A DNA stretch of 42,576 nucleotides from Candidatus Hermodarchaeota archaeon (GTDB lineage: Archaea > Asgardarchaeota > Hermodarchaeia > Hermodarchaeales > Hermodarchaeaceae), in NCBI GenBank assembly GCA_016840065.1, contig JAEOTB010000006.1, positions 1 through 42,576 of the forward strand, given 5' to 3'. Shown here one piece after another: positions 8,237-17,383 of the stretch. Each line of letters opens with the position of its first letter. Positions within the stretch are counted from its first letter, which is position 1. Below the pieces are notes generated by a model. The model saw only the letters and a program-made list of their open reading frames with translations, was not told the origin of the DNA and searched no databases. Position numbers and translations under genes: made by a program.

Positions 8237-9068
8237 CTGGTTCTTCCGGTGTGAAGCGGTAAACATCGCATAAGTAATAGGGTTTGAACCCGATGCGGGA
8301 ATACAAGTTGTAGCCGAGCTGGGATGATTGCAAGGTGCTAATTTCGTACCCGCGCTCGCAGGCATCCTGAAGGGCAACGAGAGTTGTAGCCGTGCCTATG
8401 CCTTTTCCTCGATGTTCTGGTTGGGTATCAATCCAATAAAGGCCTGCAACACCGACTAGGTAGGCTACCTTAGAAACACCTACAACACCACCATCAAGCA
8501 ACGCTAGAAATACTCTGATATCACTCTGCTCTCTAGCGAGGGCGGGTATTAGCATATCATACATTGATTGTACTGCTGGCTCAGGATAACTTCGGTTCGT
8601 AAGATACGCAAACCATTGATCCAAGTCTTCAACAGTTTTGACTTGCCTGATCTGGATTCCTGACTTGTTAAGCGCGTCAGGTAGTAGGGCGTGGTCCAAC
8701 TCTCGTAAATCAAGTGCCATTGCAGGAAAACTCCACTCCTCCTTGATGAGCCCTTCCTCCAATATCAGGTCGCCCAGGTTTTTCGGTGATGAAGATGAAC
8801 CAATCCACCAAAGAAAGGGCACGCCTCGTTCTTTGAAATATCTAACTACTTCAGCGACTTTTTGTTTAGCGTTTCGGGTCGTGAACCTCGCCCACATTAC
8901 GCCATTCTTCACTGCTACTGGAACGCTGGTGTAGAACCTAAAGATTTGGTGCTCTTCAATGACTTCAACTTGTCGCCAGTAGGTTTTGATGTATCGTGCA
9001 AAATTCGCCTCAATTGCAGTCTTGACAATTGGTTCCGCATGATTCCTGAGTATCTCTTCTTCAGACAT
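8226..9068 (-). CDS. GNAT-family N-acetyltransferase
   Basis: A 280-residue protein whose C-terminal half is a GNAT domain. The acetyl-CoA pyrophosphate loop is the Q/RxxGxG/A-type motif EHRGKGIG, and YNLYSRIGFKPYYLCDVYRF gives the last strands. The N-terminal half (about residues 1-130) is a degenerate, GNAT-like or lineage-specific region with PFLWWIG. The substrate is not predictable. ATG 9068 is supported by GGAGG a few bases upstream. It sits between the two seven-helix paralogues and overlaps the DinB-like gene tail to tail. Confidence 0.9.
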   Translation of the reverse strand: MSEEEILRNHAEPIVKTAIEANFARYIKTYWRQVEVIEEHQIFRFYTSVPVAVKNGVMWARFTTRNAKQKVAEVVRYFKERGVPFLWWIGSSSSPKNLGDLILEEGLIKEEWSFPAMALDLRELDHALLPDALNKSGIQIRQVKTVEDLDQWFAYLTNRSYPEPAVQSMYDMLIPALAREQSDIRVFLALLDGGVVGVSKVAYLVGVAGLYWIDTQPEHRGKGIGTATTLVALQDACERGYEISTLQSSQLGYNLYSRIGFKPYYLCDVYRFTPEEPVTP

Positions 9069-9113
9069 CTGTAGAACCTCCTATACTCGGATGGATAAAT
9101 TTAGGTTATCGAA

Positions 9114-9806
9114 TCACCTGAAGGCATAGAAAAAGAAGGCGCTTGCGGCAATATAGAAGGCCTGTCCGAGAATGCTTAGAGTTGGTGAGGGAAATCCCAT
9201 CACAGCAATGACGGTGTAGTAAGCGATTCCGATGGTTACCAGAATCAGAGCGATGGGAAGCGCGATTGCTTTCCGGTACTTTTTGTGCGAGCGATCAATT
9301 CCCTGGAGGGTTCTTAGATAGCAGAAGGTTGCCAGCACCATCATTGAAACAGGAATAATGAACAAACCTATCCCAGCCCAGATAGTACCCGTAAAACCAA
9401 TGGTGTCTGTCGCGACGTTATAATCCACATATTCGTTCGGAATCGTGAGTACTAAAGCAATTATCTCTAGAGCGATAAACGGAATAACTACGCGTATCCG
9501 GGCTACGTAGTGTTCACCTTTCAAGAGGATGATACCTGACAAGGCACCGAGTATTGATGCGGTAATCGCTCCACTGACAGCCACGTCGCGGAAGATGTTG
9601 AACAGGTAGAGATAAGGAATCACTGGCAGTGTGTAAATCAAGCCGCCTAAGAGCATGTAGCTTCCAAAGGCGACCATTGCAACTGCCACTACTTGGTTGA
9701 GTAGATTTCTGGGGTCCTTTCGTAGGACCAAGATGGCGACGGCGATTATGAGTATCGCGTCGAACAAGAAGATTAGTCCAATAATGGGTCCTGGTGCAGT
9801 CATCAT
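9114..9806 (-). CDS. seven-helix membrane protein, paralogue B
   Basis: A 230-residue seven-helix protein, paralogous to 6938-7645 along its full length with the same motifs and C-terminus. A CCTAAAAG box lies about 25 bases before ATG 9806. The upstream regions of the two paralogues also look alike (GCTTTTAGGTTT against GCTTTAAGGTTT on the plus strand), suggesting duplication including the promoter. It diverges from the MoxR operon. Function unknown; see paralogue A for family caveats. Confidence 0.8.
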   Translation of the reverse strand: MMTAPGPIIGLIFLFDAILIIAVAILVLRKDPRNLLNQVVAVAMVAFGSYMLLGGLIYTLPVIPYLYLFNIFRDVAVSGAITASILGALSGIILLKGEHYVARIRVVIPFIALEIIALVLTIPNEYVDYNVATDTIGFTGTIWAGIGLFIIPVSMMVLATFCYLRTLQGIDRSHKKYRKAIALPIALILVTIGIAYYTVIAVMGFPSPTLSILGQAFYIAASAFFFYAFR

Positions 9807-9885
9807 CTTATACCTCTATTGGGTCGCTTTTAGGTTTTGGGCTAGTTTTGTTTCAGGTTTCTTAGTCTTTGGTGGGGATGAGAAA

Positions 9886-9925
9886 CCTTTTAAGCGTAAT
9901 TCGTAATAACATTACATAAGGTGGG
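9886..9925 (+). promoter_or_regulatory. promoter of the AAA+/VWA operon with a 13-base palindrome and RBS
   Basis: A TATA-like CCTTTTAAG lies at 9886-9894. A perfect inverted repeat GTAAT-AAC-ATTAC occupies 9903-9915, where transcription should start. A GGTGGG ribosome-binding site sits just before ATG 9929. The palindrome's position at the start site suits a repressor; the regulator is unknown. Confidence 0.5.
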
Positions 9926-9928
9926 ATT

Positions 9929-10957
9929 ATGAGCGAAACAATACTCGAACAACTCGGAGTACAAGAACGCCTTAGAATGGTAACCTCCCTTGTAGACGCC
10001 CGGGTCCCCCTCCTCCTTCTAGGACCTGCTGGCAGCGGTAAAAGCTACCTCGGCATGATGGTCATGAAGGGTTTTAGCCACAAACACCTCGGTAATGCAC
10101 CCATCCGCCGACTCGGCGAGCTAGACGACCAAACAATGCAATCAGGAAATATTCGTGCACTCTACATCGCAGGATCATCCAACGTAACCCGGCTAGATGT
10201 CTTGGGTGGTCGAACCCTCGAAGGAGGTAGCTACACCAGAAGACCCGGTGTTCTTCAACTAATGATGGAGCAAGGTGGTATAGTCTTTCTCGACGAGGTG
10301 TCCAGCCTTCCACCCCAGTTCAATATTCTCTTAAACGAGATTGTCGACCGAGTCATCAATCGGGACTGCCATGCCAACTTTTACATGTTTTTCGCAGCGA
10401 ACCCTGGAACCTATCTCGGTGCAAACGAGTTACCAGACTCCACGGCTGAACGATTAGTAACACTCTGGTTTGATTACTATCAGTTCGAGGATGAGGTACG
10501 AATCGTCAAACATATGCTCCAACGGAGCTTCCCAGCATCCTCAGAGATCTACAATCCACCAGAGGGATTTGATGCCTTTGTCCGATTCACCACAGGATTG
10601 ATTCGCCGCATGCGGCGCAGCATTTCTGGCGAACAGGAGATTCCCCTTAGCGTTCGAAGCATCTCAATGCTAGCAACCACCGCCCTAAGGCTAGGCGCGA
10701 TAGCACCTGGCTCAGGAACCACTAGCCCACAGGGAACAGTGGAGGCACTAGGTGTTTACCAGAAACTACAAGGAAAACTACCAAAATCCATGACTGAAGG
10801 CCTCAAATCAACCGATTTAGATAACCTCGCCAAATACATGACCGCTCGAGGCATTGACTGGTCCATCATCCGAAAATCCATCGATTCTCTCGGTATCATA
10901 CAACGAGTGCGGGGATCAAGCTTCTATGAGGCTTTCATGTCGGTGGTTCCAACTTGA
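9929..10957 (+). CDS. MoxR-type AAA+ ATPase
   Basis: A 342-residue AAA+ protein. Walker A is GPAGSGKS at residues 32-39, Walker B is GIVFLDE (D122, E123), sensor 1 is N158 in FAANPG, and a probable arginine finger lies in STAERL. An insert with LDVLGGRTLEGG matches the helix-2 insert clade to which MoxR proteins belong. MoxR ATPases act as remodelling chaperones with VWA-domain partners, often for metal-centre assembly or membrane complex maturation. It overlaps the next gene by four bases (TTGA) and is the first gene of the operon, with its own promoter and RBS. Confidence 0.93.
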   Translation: MSETILEQLGVQERLRMVTSLVDARVPLLLLGPAGSGKSYLGMMVMKGFSHKHLGNAPIRRLGELDDQTMQSGNIRALYIAGSSNVTRLDVLGGRTLEGGSYTRRPGVLQLMMEQGGIVFLDEVSSLPPQFNILLNEIVDRVINRDCHANFYMFFAANPGTYLGANELPDSTAERLVTLWFDYYQFEDEVRIVKHMLQRSFPASSEIYNPPEGFDAFVRFTTGLIRRMRRSISGEQEIPLSVRSISMLATTALRLGAIAPGSGTTSPQGTVEALGVYQKLQGKLPKSMTEGLKSTDLDNLAKYMTARGIDWSIIRKSIDSLGIIQRVRGSSFYEAFMSVVPT

Positions 10958-12435
10958 CCTGGCGAGGTGGGAAATTGGATAGTCTCCGCTCTGAAATAAG
11001 GCGTGAACTCAAACGGCTCATAGCCAAGAGACGAAAACGAGAGCCGTCAAAGCCACCTGTGCCACGAAAGGATATTACACAATTTGAAGATGGCGAAGTC
11101 CCGCCATCTTATTATCCTAAGGAACTCCCCGGTAGGTGTGATCGAAGTCCTCCCGATATGACCGATGAATCATTTACAAATGAAATCGAGCAAGCCGCCA
11201 AGCTTCAAGGCTGGGCACGGGAATCACGAAAAGAGGGGACGTTGCTTGATGATATCCTGAAGGCTGCAGAGAAAAGGGGTCACAAACTGATTAAGCCGCA
11301 ACCGTCGTCTCCCTCTCCTTTTGGGTGTCGAACACGCTGCCAAGAACATGATCGCCCCCTCCGCTATGACTATGAGAATCTTCTCTGGCGCCACGATGAC
11401 GACGGGAGCACCTGTGACCAGTTAGATGTGCTTCCTCAACCAGAAGGGCAGCTCACCGTGTCATTAACGGAGTTTCATCTTCGCGATTTACTCCTCACAA
11501 ATGTGTCAGTAGCTGATGTAATCCGGCTCGCAAAGGAATGGCTAACACAATTTCAATCGGAGGGAACCTTACAATTTCAATCAGGGGAATCCTTGGGTCA
11601 GAACTGGGCCTTGATCCTGTTGGCAGCATCGCTGGCTCCTGATGTGTCAATAGATTATGAATCCGCAGGTGGAATGTTGAAACGGAATATCAAGGAAATC
11701 ATCAGAAAATTGGTCATAGCTGCTGCCGTAGACATTCTCAACGATTACAAGCAACTCAAGCTTCCATCACCAAGTGGTAGACCGCTTAGTTTCGTTTCAG
11801 AAAGGATGGCTGAACGAATACTAGGGCTGTGGCGGCATGTCGAAGCACGACTTCAGAAACAGCGTCCCGGAGGAGGTCAGACGGGAAGAACAACTAGTCC
11901 TAGTAGGAGCCCCTCATTACAGGCGGAGTTACGCGGTGAACTTCTCAGACATCCACTATTTCAGAAACGGAAGGGGCTAATTCAATTTCATGAAGACGGC
12001 GTACCTCAACAGTTTCTAGCAGATATCAAACACTTCATGGAGGAGGGGCGAATCGACAGAGACCAGCTAGTAAAGGAAGCGCTTGGCGATGAACAAACCC
12101 TCGTAGATCTCTTTGAATCACTCAAGAAAGAGGGACAGAAGCAACTCGAACTAATCTTTCAGAAAGCCCAACAACAAGAAGTTCTCAACGCGATGCTCCG
12201 AAGACTCCTCCTCATGGATGACAGTCCCTCCCTTGACCGCTTACTCGGGTATGTTGGCATCATTGGAATATCAATTAAACGCAAAGTTGCAGGGCTGACC
12301 GGATTCTCCACCGAACTCCTCAGCCTAGACAACCTTAGAATTGCGAGGTGGGTTGCATGGACAATAAGAGGTATCTGGCCAGCCCTAAAGAACATGCGGC
12401 AGCTGGCCCTTCCGTGGATCGAAAAATCACCATAA
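10954..12435 (+). CDS. unrecognised protein between MoxR ATPase and VWA protein
   Basis: A 493-residue soluble protein starting at a TTG that overlaps the ATPase stop. The N-terminal 90 residues are very basic then proline-rich (KRLIAKRRKREPSKPP). A short cysteine/histidine patch near residues 125-153 (CRTRCQEHDRP and later STCDQ) could bind metal. The remainder is mainly helical, with a low-complexity PGGGQTGRTTSPSRSPS linker near residue 310. The middle gene of other MoxR-VWA operons is often a scaffold with little sequence conservation, and this fits, but I recognise no domain. Its C-terminal 26 codons overlap the VWA gene. Confidence 0.8.
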   Translation: MTWRGGKLDSLRSEIRRELKRLIAKRRKREPSKPPVPRKDITQFEDGEVPPSYYPKELPGRCDRSPPDMTDESFTNEIEQAAKLQGWARESRKEGTLLDDILKAAEKRGHKLIKPQPSSPSPFGCRTRCQEHDRPLRYDYENLLWRHDDDGSTCDQLDVLPQPEGQLTVSLTEFHLRDLLLTNVSVADVIRLAKEWLTQFQSEGTLQFQSGESLGQNWALILLAASLAPDVSIDYESAGGMLKRNIKEIIRKLVIAAAVDILNDYKQLKLPSPSGRPLSFVSERMAERILGLWRHVEARLQKQRPGGGQTGRTTSPSRSPSLQAELRGELLRHPLFQKRKGLIQFHEDGVPQQFLADIKHFMEEGRIDRDQLVKEALGDEQTLVDLFESLKKEGQKQLELIFQKAQQQEVLNAMLRRLLLMDDSPSLDRLLGYVGIIGISIKRKVAGLTGFSTELLSLDNLRIARWVAWTIRGIWPALKNMRQLALPWIEKSP

Positions 12436-14258
12436 GAGAAGTGCAGAAATCAGATACAAGGCAAGTTATTCCTCTCCACGACTCATTACAGGTTCTTTAT
12501 CAGAAACTGCTGGGTTACAGACATACATCACACCCTGGTCCTCCACCAGTTCCTAGCCAGGTAGCAGGAAGACGGCGACGAATGACTGCTGAGGAGTTCC
12601 GAAAGGAATTCACAATCGATCACCAATTCAATGTTCTTGGACTCCCCGTACTCTTAACAAAGGAGCAAAGCAATGGCTCTCTGGGCTGGACTGACGGAAA
12701 GGTTCTCTACATCTCAGTCCCCGCATTCAGCGAGATGATGGCCAAAAGTAATTTCACCAAGGAAGAAATGCAGACCCTCCTCAATGCCATAACTTACCAT
12801 GAATCTGGTCATGTCCTTCTCTCCGATTTCGTCCTCTGGAAGCTCTTCAATGAGGTAATCAGGGCTGATTACCCTGAAGGGTGGCCACTGGTACGGTTTC
12901 TCGCAAACCTGCTGGAGGACATCCGTATCGAATTCTACATGGGAATTGAATACCCGGGTCTGGCTCCCGCATTTCGAAAGGCTAGCAAACTACTCGCCCA
13001 GGTCCCGGTACTCGAGGGGGAAGAAAATTTCATTACATCACTTATGAAGGTGCTATTCCTCACTCTACGATTCGGCTTGTGGAATGGCGATTTTGAAACA
13101 GCGGCAAGAGAGTGTGCCCATGAGTATCGCCACTTCATCACTGAGGTCCTTGACGCTGAAGGCATCATGATTCTCACCTATGCCATTCGAGGGCAAGATT
13201 CCCGCTCTGCTATTTTCGGAGCTATGCTGTTCTTTGAAAAGTTACTCAAGGTTTCCGAGCGCTTCTTTGAACCCGAAACCCTCGAAGAGGTATTGAAGAA
13301 TATCACACCGAGTACCACAATCGTAGTTGATAGACACGCACTCAAGAAGCTTGAGGAACAGCTGCCACCAGATGCCTTCGCAGAACTCATGCAGCAGCTC
13401 AAAGAAATCTACGGCGACAGCTTTGGAGAAGATGACGGAGAGAGCAGCTTCAGCTCCAGAGGTGCAGGAGAGGGTGGACTTGATGTGGTCACTGAATTAG
13501 AGGACTTTGTCTTCTACCAAGATACTAGGAACCATTACAAACATGAAATCGCGCAGCTAAGAAAGCAATTTGAGCGGCTCGCTAGAGTCTGGGAAGAAGA
13601 CCGCCGACGCTGGGGCACACCACTCGAGGAGGAACTCCCCCAAGCCTATATGTGGAGCCTAACCAGGGATATCCCCTCTCCCCGGATTTTCGAAGGCTAC
13701 AAGCTCCACAAGCCCCCAATGGATATCATCCTCCTTATTGATCAAAGCGGCAGCATGAGTGGAGCCCCTGGAATTCTTGCGATGCGTGCTGCAGTGGTCA
13801 TCGCAGAAACCGTTGCCCCTATCCTCGGCGAAAACATCACTCTCAGCGTCTATAGCTTTGGTGACAAGATTCGCCAGGTGAAAGCTCCCCAAGAAGCTAT
13901 TCATCAGGGACGCTACTTCCCTAAACCTAGCGGAGGAACATCAATATTCAAATCAATCGACAGCACAGTGAACCTCATCCATTCCCACATGAATCCACGG
14001 GCCAAAAAACTCCTGATTGTTTTCACTGATTCTTATAACTATGATAATCCACGGGGGGCCCAAGTCGTGGCTAAAGCGAAGACCCTGATGGCTCCCTTGC
14101 TCTTAACAGCCTTTTCCACGGTCCCAGAACCTGACAAAGCCTTCACCCAACATTTGGACATGTTCAAATCTCTCGCGTCAATCGAGGAGCTACCAGAAGC
14201 CTTCTCCACTTTTCTCCGCGGGCTCCTAGAAAACCTAAGCCGAACACCCATCACCTAG
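12357..14258 (+). CDS. zincin-like HEXXH plus VWA-domain protein, partner of the MoxR ATPase
   Basis: A 633-residue protein. The N-terminal part has HESGH (H148, E149, H152), a HEXXH zinc-peptidase motif, followed by LLEDIRIE about 35 residues later, whose acidic residues could supply the third ligand. This recalls DUF2201-, NorD- and CobT-like VWA proteins. The middle is helical and acidic. The C-terminal VWA domain has a full MIDAS: DQSGS (D462, S464, S466), GGTSIF and VFTDSYNYD. The start ATG 12357 has GAGGTG at 12345-12350, six bases upstream; it overlaps the previous gene by 79 bases. GTG 12414 or 12441 are shorter alternatives. It probably acts in a complex with the ATPase. Confidence 0.88.
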   Translation: MDNKRYLASPKEHAAAGPSVDRKITIREVQKSDTRQVIPLHDSLQVLYQKLLGYRHTSHPGPPPVPSQVAGRRRRMTAEEFRKEFTIDHQFNVLGLPVLLTKEQSNGSLGWTDGKVLYISVPAFSEMMAKSNFTKEEMQTLLNAITYHESGHVLLSDFVLWKLFNEVIRADYPEGWPLVRFLANLLEDIRIEFYMGIEYPGLAPAFRKASKLLAQVPVLEGEENFITSLMKVLFLTLRFGLWNGDFETAARECAHEYRHFITEVLDAEGIMILTYAIRGQDSRSAIFGAMLFFEKLLKVSERFFEPETLEEVLKNITPSTTIVVDRHALKKLEEQLPPDAFAELMQQLKEIYGDSFGEDDGESSFSSRGAGEGGLDVVTELEDFVFYQDTRNHYKHEIAQLRKQFERLARVWEEDRRRWGTPLEEELPQAYMWSLTRDIPSPRIFEGYKLHKPPMDIILLIDQSGSMSGAPGILAMRAAVVIAETVAPILGENITLSVYSFGDKIRQVKAPQEAIHQGRYFPKPSGGTSIFKSIDSTVNLIHSHMNPRAKKLLIVFTDSYNYDNPRGAQVVAKAKTLMAPLLLTAFSTVPEPDKAFTQHLDMFKSLASIEELPEAFSTFLRGLLENLSRTPIT

Positions 14259-14359
14259 ATAGTCCCTATTTGACCCAGTTAGTTTTTCCATTCGATCTTA
14301 TCTTTGACAGCCTAGTTTAATAAGGTGAGAGGATTATCGGGGCTAATTCGCCCGAGGTT

Positions 14360-15652
14360 GTGTACTTGCGAGCTAAAGTCCAGATTGGCATGGCATCTTT
14401 CCAATTTATGGTAAATAGCCGACGGGCAATTTTCTATACTTTCTTGACTTTGTTTATGTTTGAGGTGCTTGGAGCTAGCTTCATCGAAATTAGTCTAGTC
14501 ATAACGTTGCCAATGCTAATCAGCAGCGCCATGCAAGCTTTGGTCTGGGGGCGCTTGTCCGACCGTATCAAACGTCGCCGCCTTCTAATTGTCGTTGGTG
14601 AAGTCTTCGCGGGGTTTGGCTATCTCGTTATCTGGACCTCGATATCTATCTGGGTGATTATCATCGGATTATCACTCATCGAAGCGGTGTGGTCAATGAG
14701 TAACACAGGATGGTCTGCACTTTTCGCTGATCTCACTGACCCCAAAGAGAGGTCCACCCTTAATGGGCGTATCAATGGACTCGGGGTCATTGGACGAATC
14801 GTTGGTATCACCGCGGTCGGTGCTATCTATGACCTTCCTACACCTGGGGCAGGCTTTCCCTTTGTTTTCCCTATCGCGTCTGCTATTATGTTTGGAAGTG
14901 TTTTGGTATTAATCGCTTTAGTCCCTGAATCTAAAGTAGTGCCCTCTATCAAAGACCTGGAGGGGACGCCAAAGATACGGAGAGGATTGAGGGGGCTATT
15001 CAAAAGCTATCCTCCCGGCTTCTTAATCTTCCTTGGCTGCTGGGCTTTCATCGCTGTTGGGTGGGTGTGCTATATGTCGCTCTTCACTGTGTATCTTCGA
15101 ATTGGACTTAACCTGACATCGATGGAGATCAGTTTGGTACGGAATCTCAACTCTGGTGTTGGCCTTGTTGCGGCCCCTGTGGCAGGATTCCTTGGGGACC
15201 GTTTGGGACGTAAATTCGTCATTCTTGAAGCCCTTATAATTCAAGTAGCGGTTACGGCTCTGTATCCCTTTGCTACTACCCTAGTTCCGATGCTTGTCGT
15301 TAATACGCTTGGAGGCATTACTCGCCCTGCCCTCCACACAGTAGGCTATGCTCTTGCTGCTGATCTTATCCCTGAGGATCAGCGTGGTCGCCTCTTCGGC
15401 GCGTACAATGCAGCTTGGACCCTTTCCTTCGGGGCTTCACCAACTGTTGTTGGATCCTTCTATGCGACTTGGAGAGAGGGTGCCTATCTGGCTGGTGGAT
15501 TCTCTCAGGATTCTGCGGAACTTCAAGCTATTATCGATGTCTTCTTACTCTCCACTGTACTTGTAATTGGTGGTGCCTTAATTTTCACTGCTGCTGTTAG
15601 AGAACCTAGAAGAAACCGAGAAGTGGTCGACCCACAGCTGGCTAGTAGATGA
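14360..15652 (+). CDS. MFS transporter
   Basis: A 430-residue, twelve-helix major facilitator. The loop between helices 2 and 3 has WGRLSDRIKRRRLL, and the repeat in the second half has GFLGDRLGRKFV; both match the MFS G-x-L-(S/G)-D-R-x-G-R/K pattern. The long middle loop carries KDLEGTPKIRRGLRG. Substrate is unknown. The start is GTG 14360 with GAGG just upstream and a TTTAATAA box at about 14315-14322. It stands alone, 101 bases after the VWA gene and convergent with 15661-16110. Confidence 0.9.
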   Translation: MYLRAKVQIGMASFQFMVNSRRAIFYTFLTLFMFEVLGASFIEISLVITLPMLISSAMQALVWGRLSDRIKRRRLLIVVGEVFAGFGYLVIWTSISIWVIIIGLSLIEAVWSMSNTGWSALFADLTDPKERSTLNGRINGLGVIGRIVGITAVGAIYDLPTPGAGFPFVFPIASAIMFGSVLVLIALVPESKVVPSIKDLEGTPKIRRGLRGLFKSYPPGFLIFLGCWAFIAVGWVCYMSLFTVYLRIGLNLTSMEISLVRNLNSGVGLVAAPVAGFLGDRLGRKFVILEALIIQVAVTALYPFATTLVPMLVVNTLGGITRPALHTVGYALAADLIPEDQRGRLFGAYNAAWTLSFGASPTVVGSFYATWREGAYLAGGFSQDSAELQAIIDVFLLSTVLVIGGALIFTAAVREPRRNREVVDPQLASR

Positions 15653-15660
15653 GAATAGGA

Positions 15661-16110
15661 TTAACGGCTGGCTAGGGCAAAGCCGATGAAGAGGAGAAAG
15701 GTGCTGCCCAAGGCAATAAGAATCGCGATGAACTGGATGTACGTTGGGAACAAGATCGAGAAATAGTACATCGTCATCAAGTAACTATAGTAGGCTAGGA
15801 ATAGGGCGTCGAGGATAATGAAGAGGAAAAGGGATTCATCGCTGAAAGAGCGCCGGGTTGCTGTTAGTACTATGCTTGCTGAAGCGAATATTAAGAGTAG
15901 GGCAAGGTGTGCGTAGAAAAAGGTGGAAAGATTTGCGTCGACGTCTTGTCCATAGAAAAGAAAAATTAAGACGACTAGGGAGGCAAAAATAGTGAATAGT
16001 AAAGATCGCACTATTGACCATCGACTCTTTTCGGGTTTTGAGCCAGAGGAAAGGCTCTCATACTCGGGCGCTGAGTGTTGTGATAGAAATAATGGAGTTG
16101 GTGGGGTCAT
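15661..16110 (-). CDS. small membrane protein, four helices, unknown function
   Basis: A 149-residue protein. The first 30 residues are polar and proline/serine-rich (PTPLFLSQHSAPEYES). Four hydrophobic helices follow, at about residues 32-52, 63-83, 92-112 and 122-146, ending in ALASR. No motif is recognised. It diverges from the aminotransferase gene and its 3' end is 8 bases from the MFS stop codon. Confidence 0.65.
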   Translation of the reverse strand: MTPPTPLFLSQHSAPEYESLSSGSKPEKSRWSIVRSLLFTIFASLVVLIFLFYGQDVDANLSTFFYAHLALLLIFASASIVLTATRRSFSDESLFLFIILDALFLAYYSYLMTMYYFSILFPTYIQFIAILIALGSTFLLFIGFALASR

Positions 16111-16205
16111 TGAATCTCCCTCGGCTAAGATGTTTGTAGTTCTGGGCGTTTAAGGTTGTTGGCTGACCCCAAGTTTTTAACTCAAATTTACGGAAAAACA
16201 GTTAA

Positions 16206-16233
16206 TTTTATATGGGGGAAGAGACCATTCCCC
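16206..16233 (+). promoter_or_regulatory. TATA box and leader palindrome ahead of the aminotransferase
   Basis: TTTTATAT at 16206-16213 is a good archaeal TATA element. It is directly followed by an inverted repeat, GGGGAA at 16215-16220 and TTCCCC at 16228-16233, lying between the TATA box and the expected transcription start near 16236. This placement is typical of a repressor operator, though the binding protein is not known. Confidence 0.5.
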
Positions 16234-16246
16234 TTAGGAAACGAAG

Positions 16247-17383
16247 ATGTCACCGCCCACCAAACCACCCAGCAAGTTCATCCCCTCAAACCGCCCAATC
16301 CTAGGTCCCGAGGAGATCGCAGCAGTCACCAAAATCCTAGAAAGTGGGATGTTAACCCACAAATCAGGTGCAGGCACCTACGCCCTACAATTCGAAAAAA
16401 CCTTCGCAGAATTCGTAGGAGTAAAACACGCTATAGCAGTCAACTCAGGAACCGCAGCGCTCCACGCAGCCCTTCTCGCCCTAGACATAAAACCAGGTGA
16501 TGAAGTTATTGCACCCCCCTTCAGCTTCATCGCCACAACTAATATGATACTCCTCTGCGGGGCAAAACCAGTTTTTGTTGACATTAACCCGGAAAACTTC
16601 AACTTGGACCCTGACAAAGTAAAGGACGCAATCACGCCCAAAACCAAAGCAATACTCCCTGTCCACCTCTACGGCCACCCCACTGATATGGATCCTCTCC
16701 TCGAACTATCACAAGAACACGACTTTGGTATTGTCGAAGATGCTTGTCAGGCCCATGGAGCCAAACATCGTGGACGTCAGGTGGGCGCAATCGGTGATAT
16801 TGGGTGTTTCAGCCTATATCCCAGCAAGGTAATCACTACAGGTGAAGGAGGTCTCCTCACCACCAATAATGACAAGTTAGCAAAACGTCTAAGACGCATT
16901 CGCACCCATGGTGAAATCCGCCCCTACGAATACGTCATGATGGGCCACAACTACAGGATGCCAGAAATAGAAGCAGCCATTGGTGTGGAGCAGATGAAGC
17001 GTCTACCAGGATTCCTTGAAGAACGGAACAAGAACGCTGAATACCTCACCAAACACCTTTCAGATGTAGAGGGAATCATCCTACCACAGGAGGCAGAGTG
17101 GGCAACCCACAACTGGTACCTCTACACAATCAGAATACTCCCCCCACACAACCGTGATAGAATTTTGAAAACACTTCACCAAGCCAAAATTGGTGCAGGC
17201 GTTTACTACGAGGTTCCTCTCCACCTCACACCAATTTACAGAGAACTCTTCGGATACAAGGAGGGTATGATGCCTGTCTCAGAACAGGCAGTAAAAGAAG
17301 TTCTCTCCCTTCCAAATCACCCAGCCTTAACTGAAGCAGAGATCGCATGGATTGTAGAGCAAGTCCGCCAGGCACTAGCGTAG
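16247..17383 (+). CDS. DegT/DnrJ/EryC1/StrS-family aminotransferase
   Basis: A complete 378-residue PLP-dependent sugar aminotransferase-like protein. Family marks are NSGTAALHAAL at 66-76, VEDACQAHG with the PLP-contacting D165, and the PLP lysine K194 in SLYPSKVITTGEGG. RMPEIEAAIG and HNWYLYT complete the usual core. The enzyme normally transfers an amino group to a nucleotide-linked keto-sugar for surface glycans. With the DUF354 protein and the glycosylated surface protein downstream, a role in glycan synthesis is reasonable but unproven. It has a strong TATA box and a stable hairpin after the stop. Confidence 0.93.
   Translation: MSPPTKPPSKFIPSNRPILGPEEIAAVTKILESGMLTHKSGAGTYALQFEKTFAEFVGVKHAIAVNSGTAALHAALLALDIKPGDEVIAPPFSFIATTNMILLCGAKPVFVDINPENFNLDPDKVKDAITPKTKAILPVHLYGHPTDMDPLLELSQEHDFGIVEDACQAHGAKHRGRQVGAIGDIGCFSLYPSKVITTGEGGLLTTNNDKLAKRLRRIRTHGEIRPYEYVMMGHNYRMPEIEAAIGVEQMKRLPGFLEERNKNAEYLTKHLSDVEGIILPQEAEWATHNWYLYTIRILPPHNRDRILKTLHQAKIGAGVYYEVPLHLTPIYRELFGYKEGMMPVSEQAVKEVLSLPNHPALTEAEIAWIVEQVRQALA

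Noticed and set aside
16156-16500. 114-residue open frame over the aminotransferase start
   Set aside because: It overlaps the DegT-family gene in another frame, is arginine/proline-rich without pattern and has no promoter of its own.
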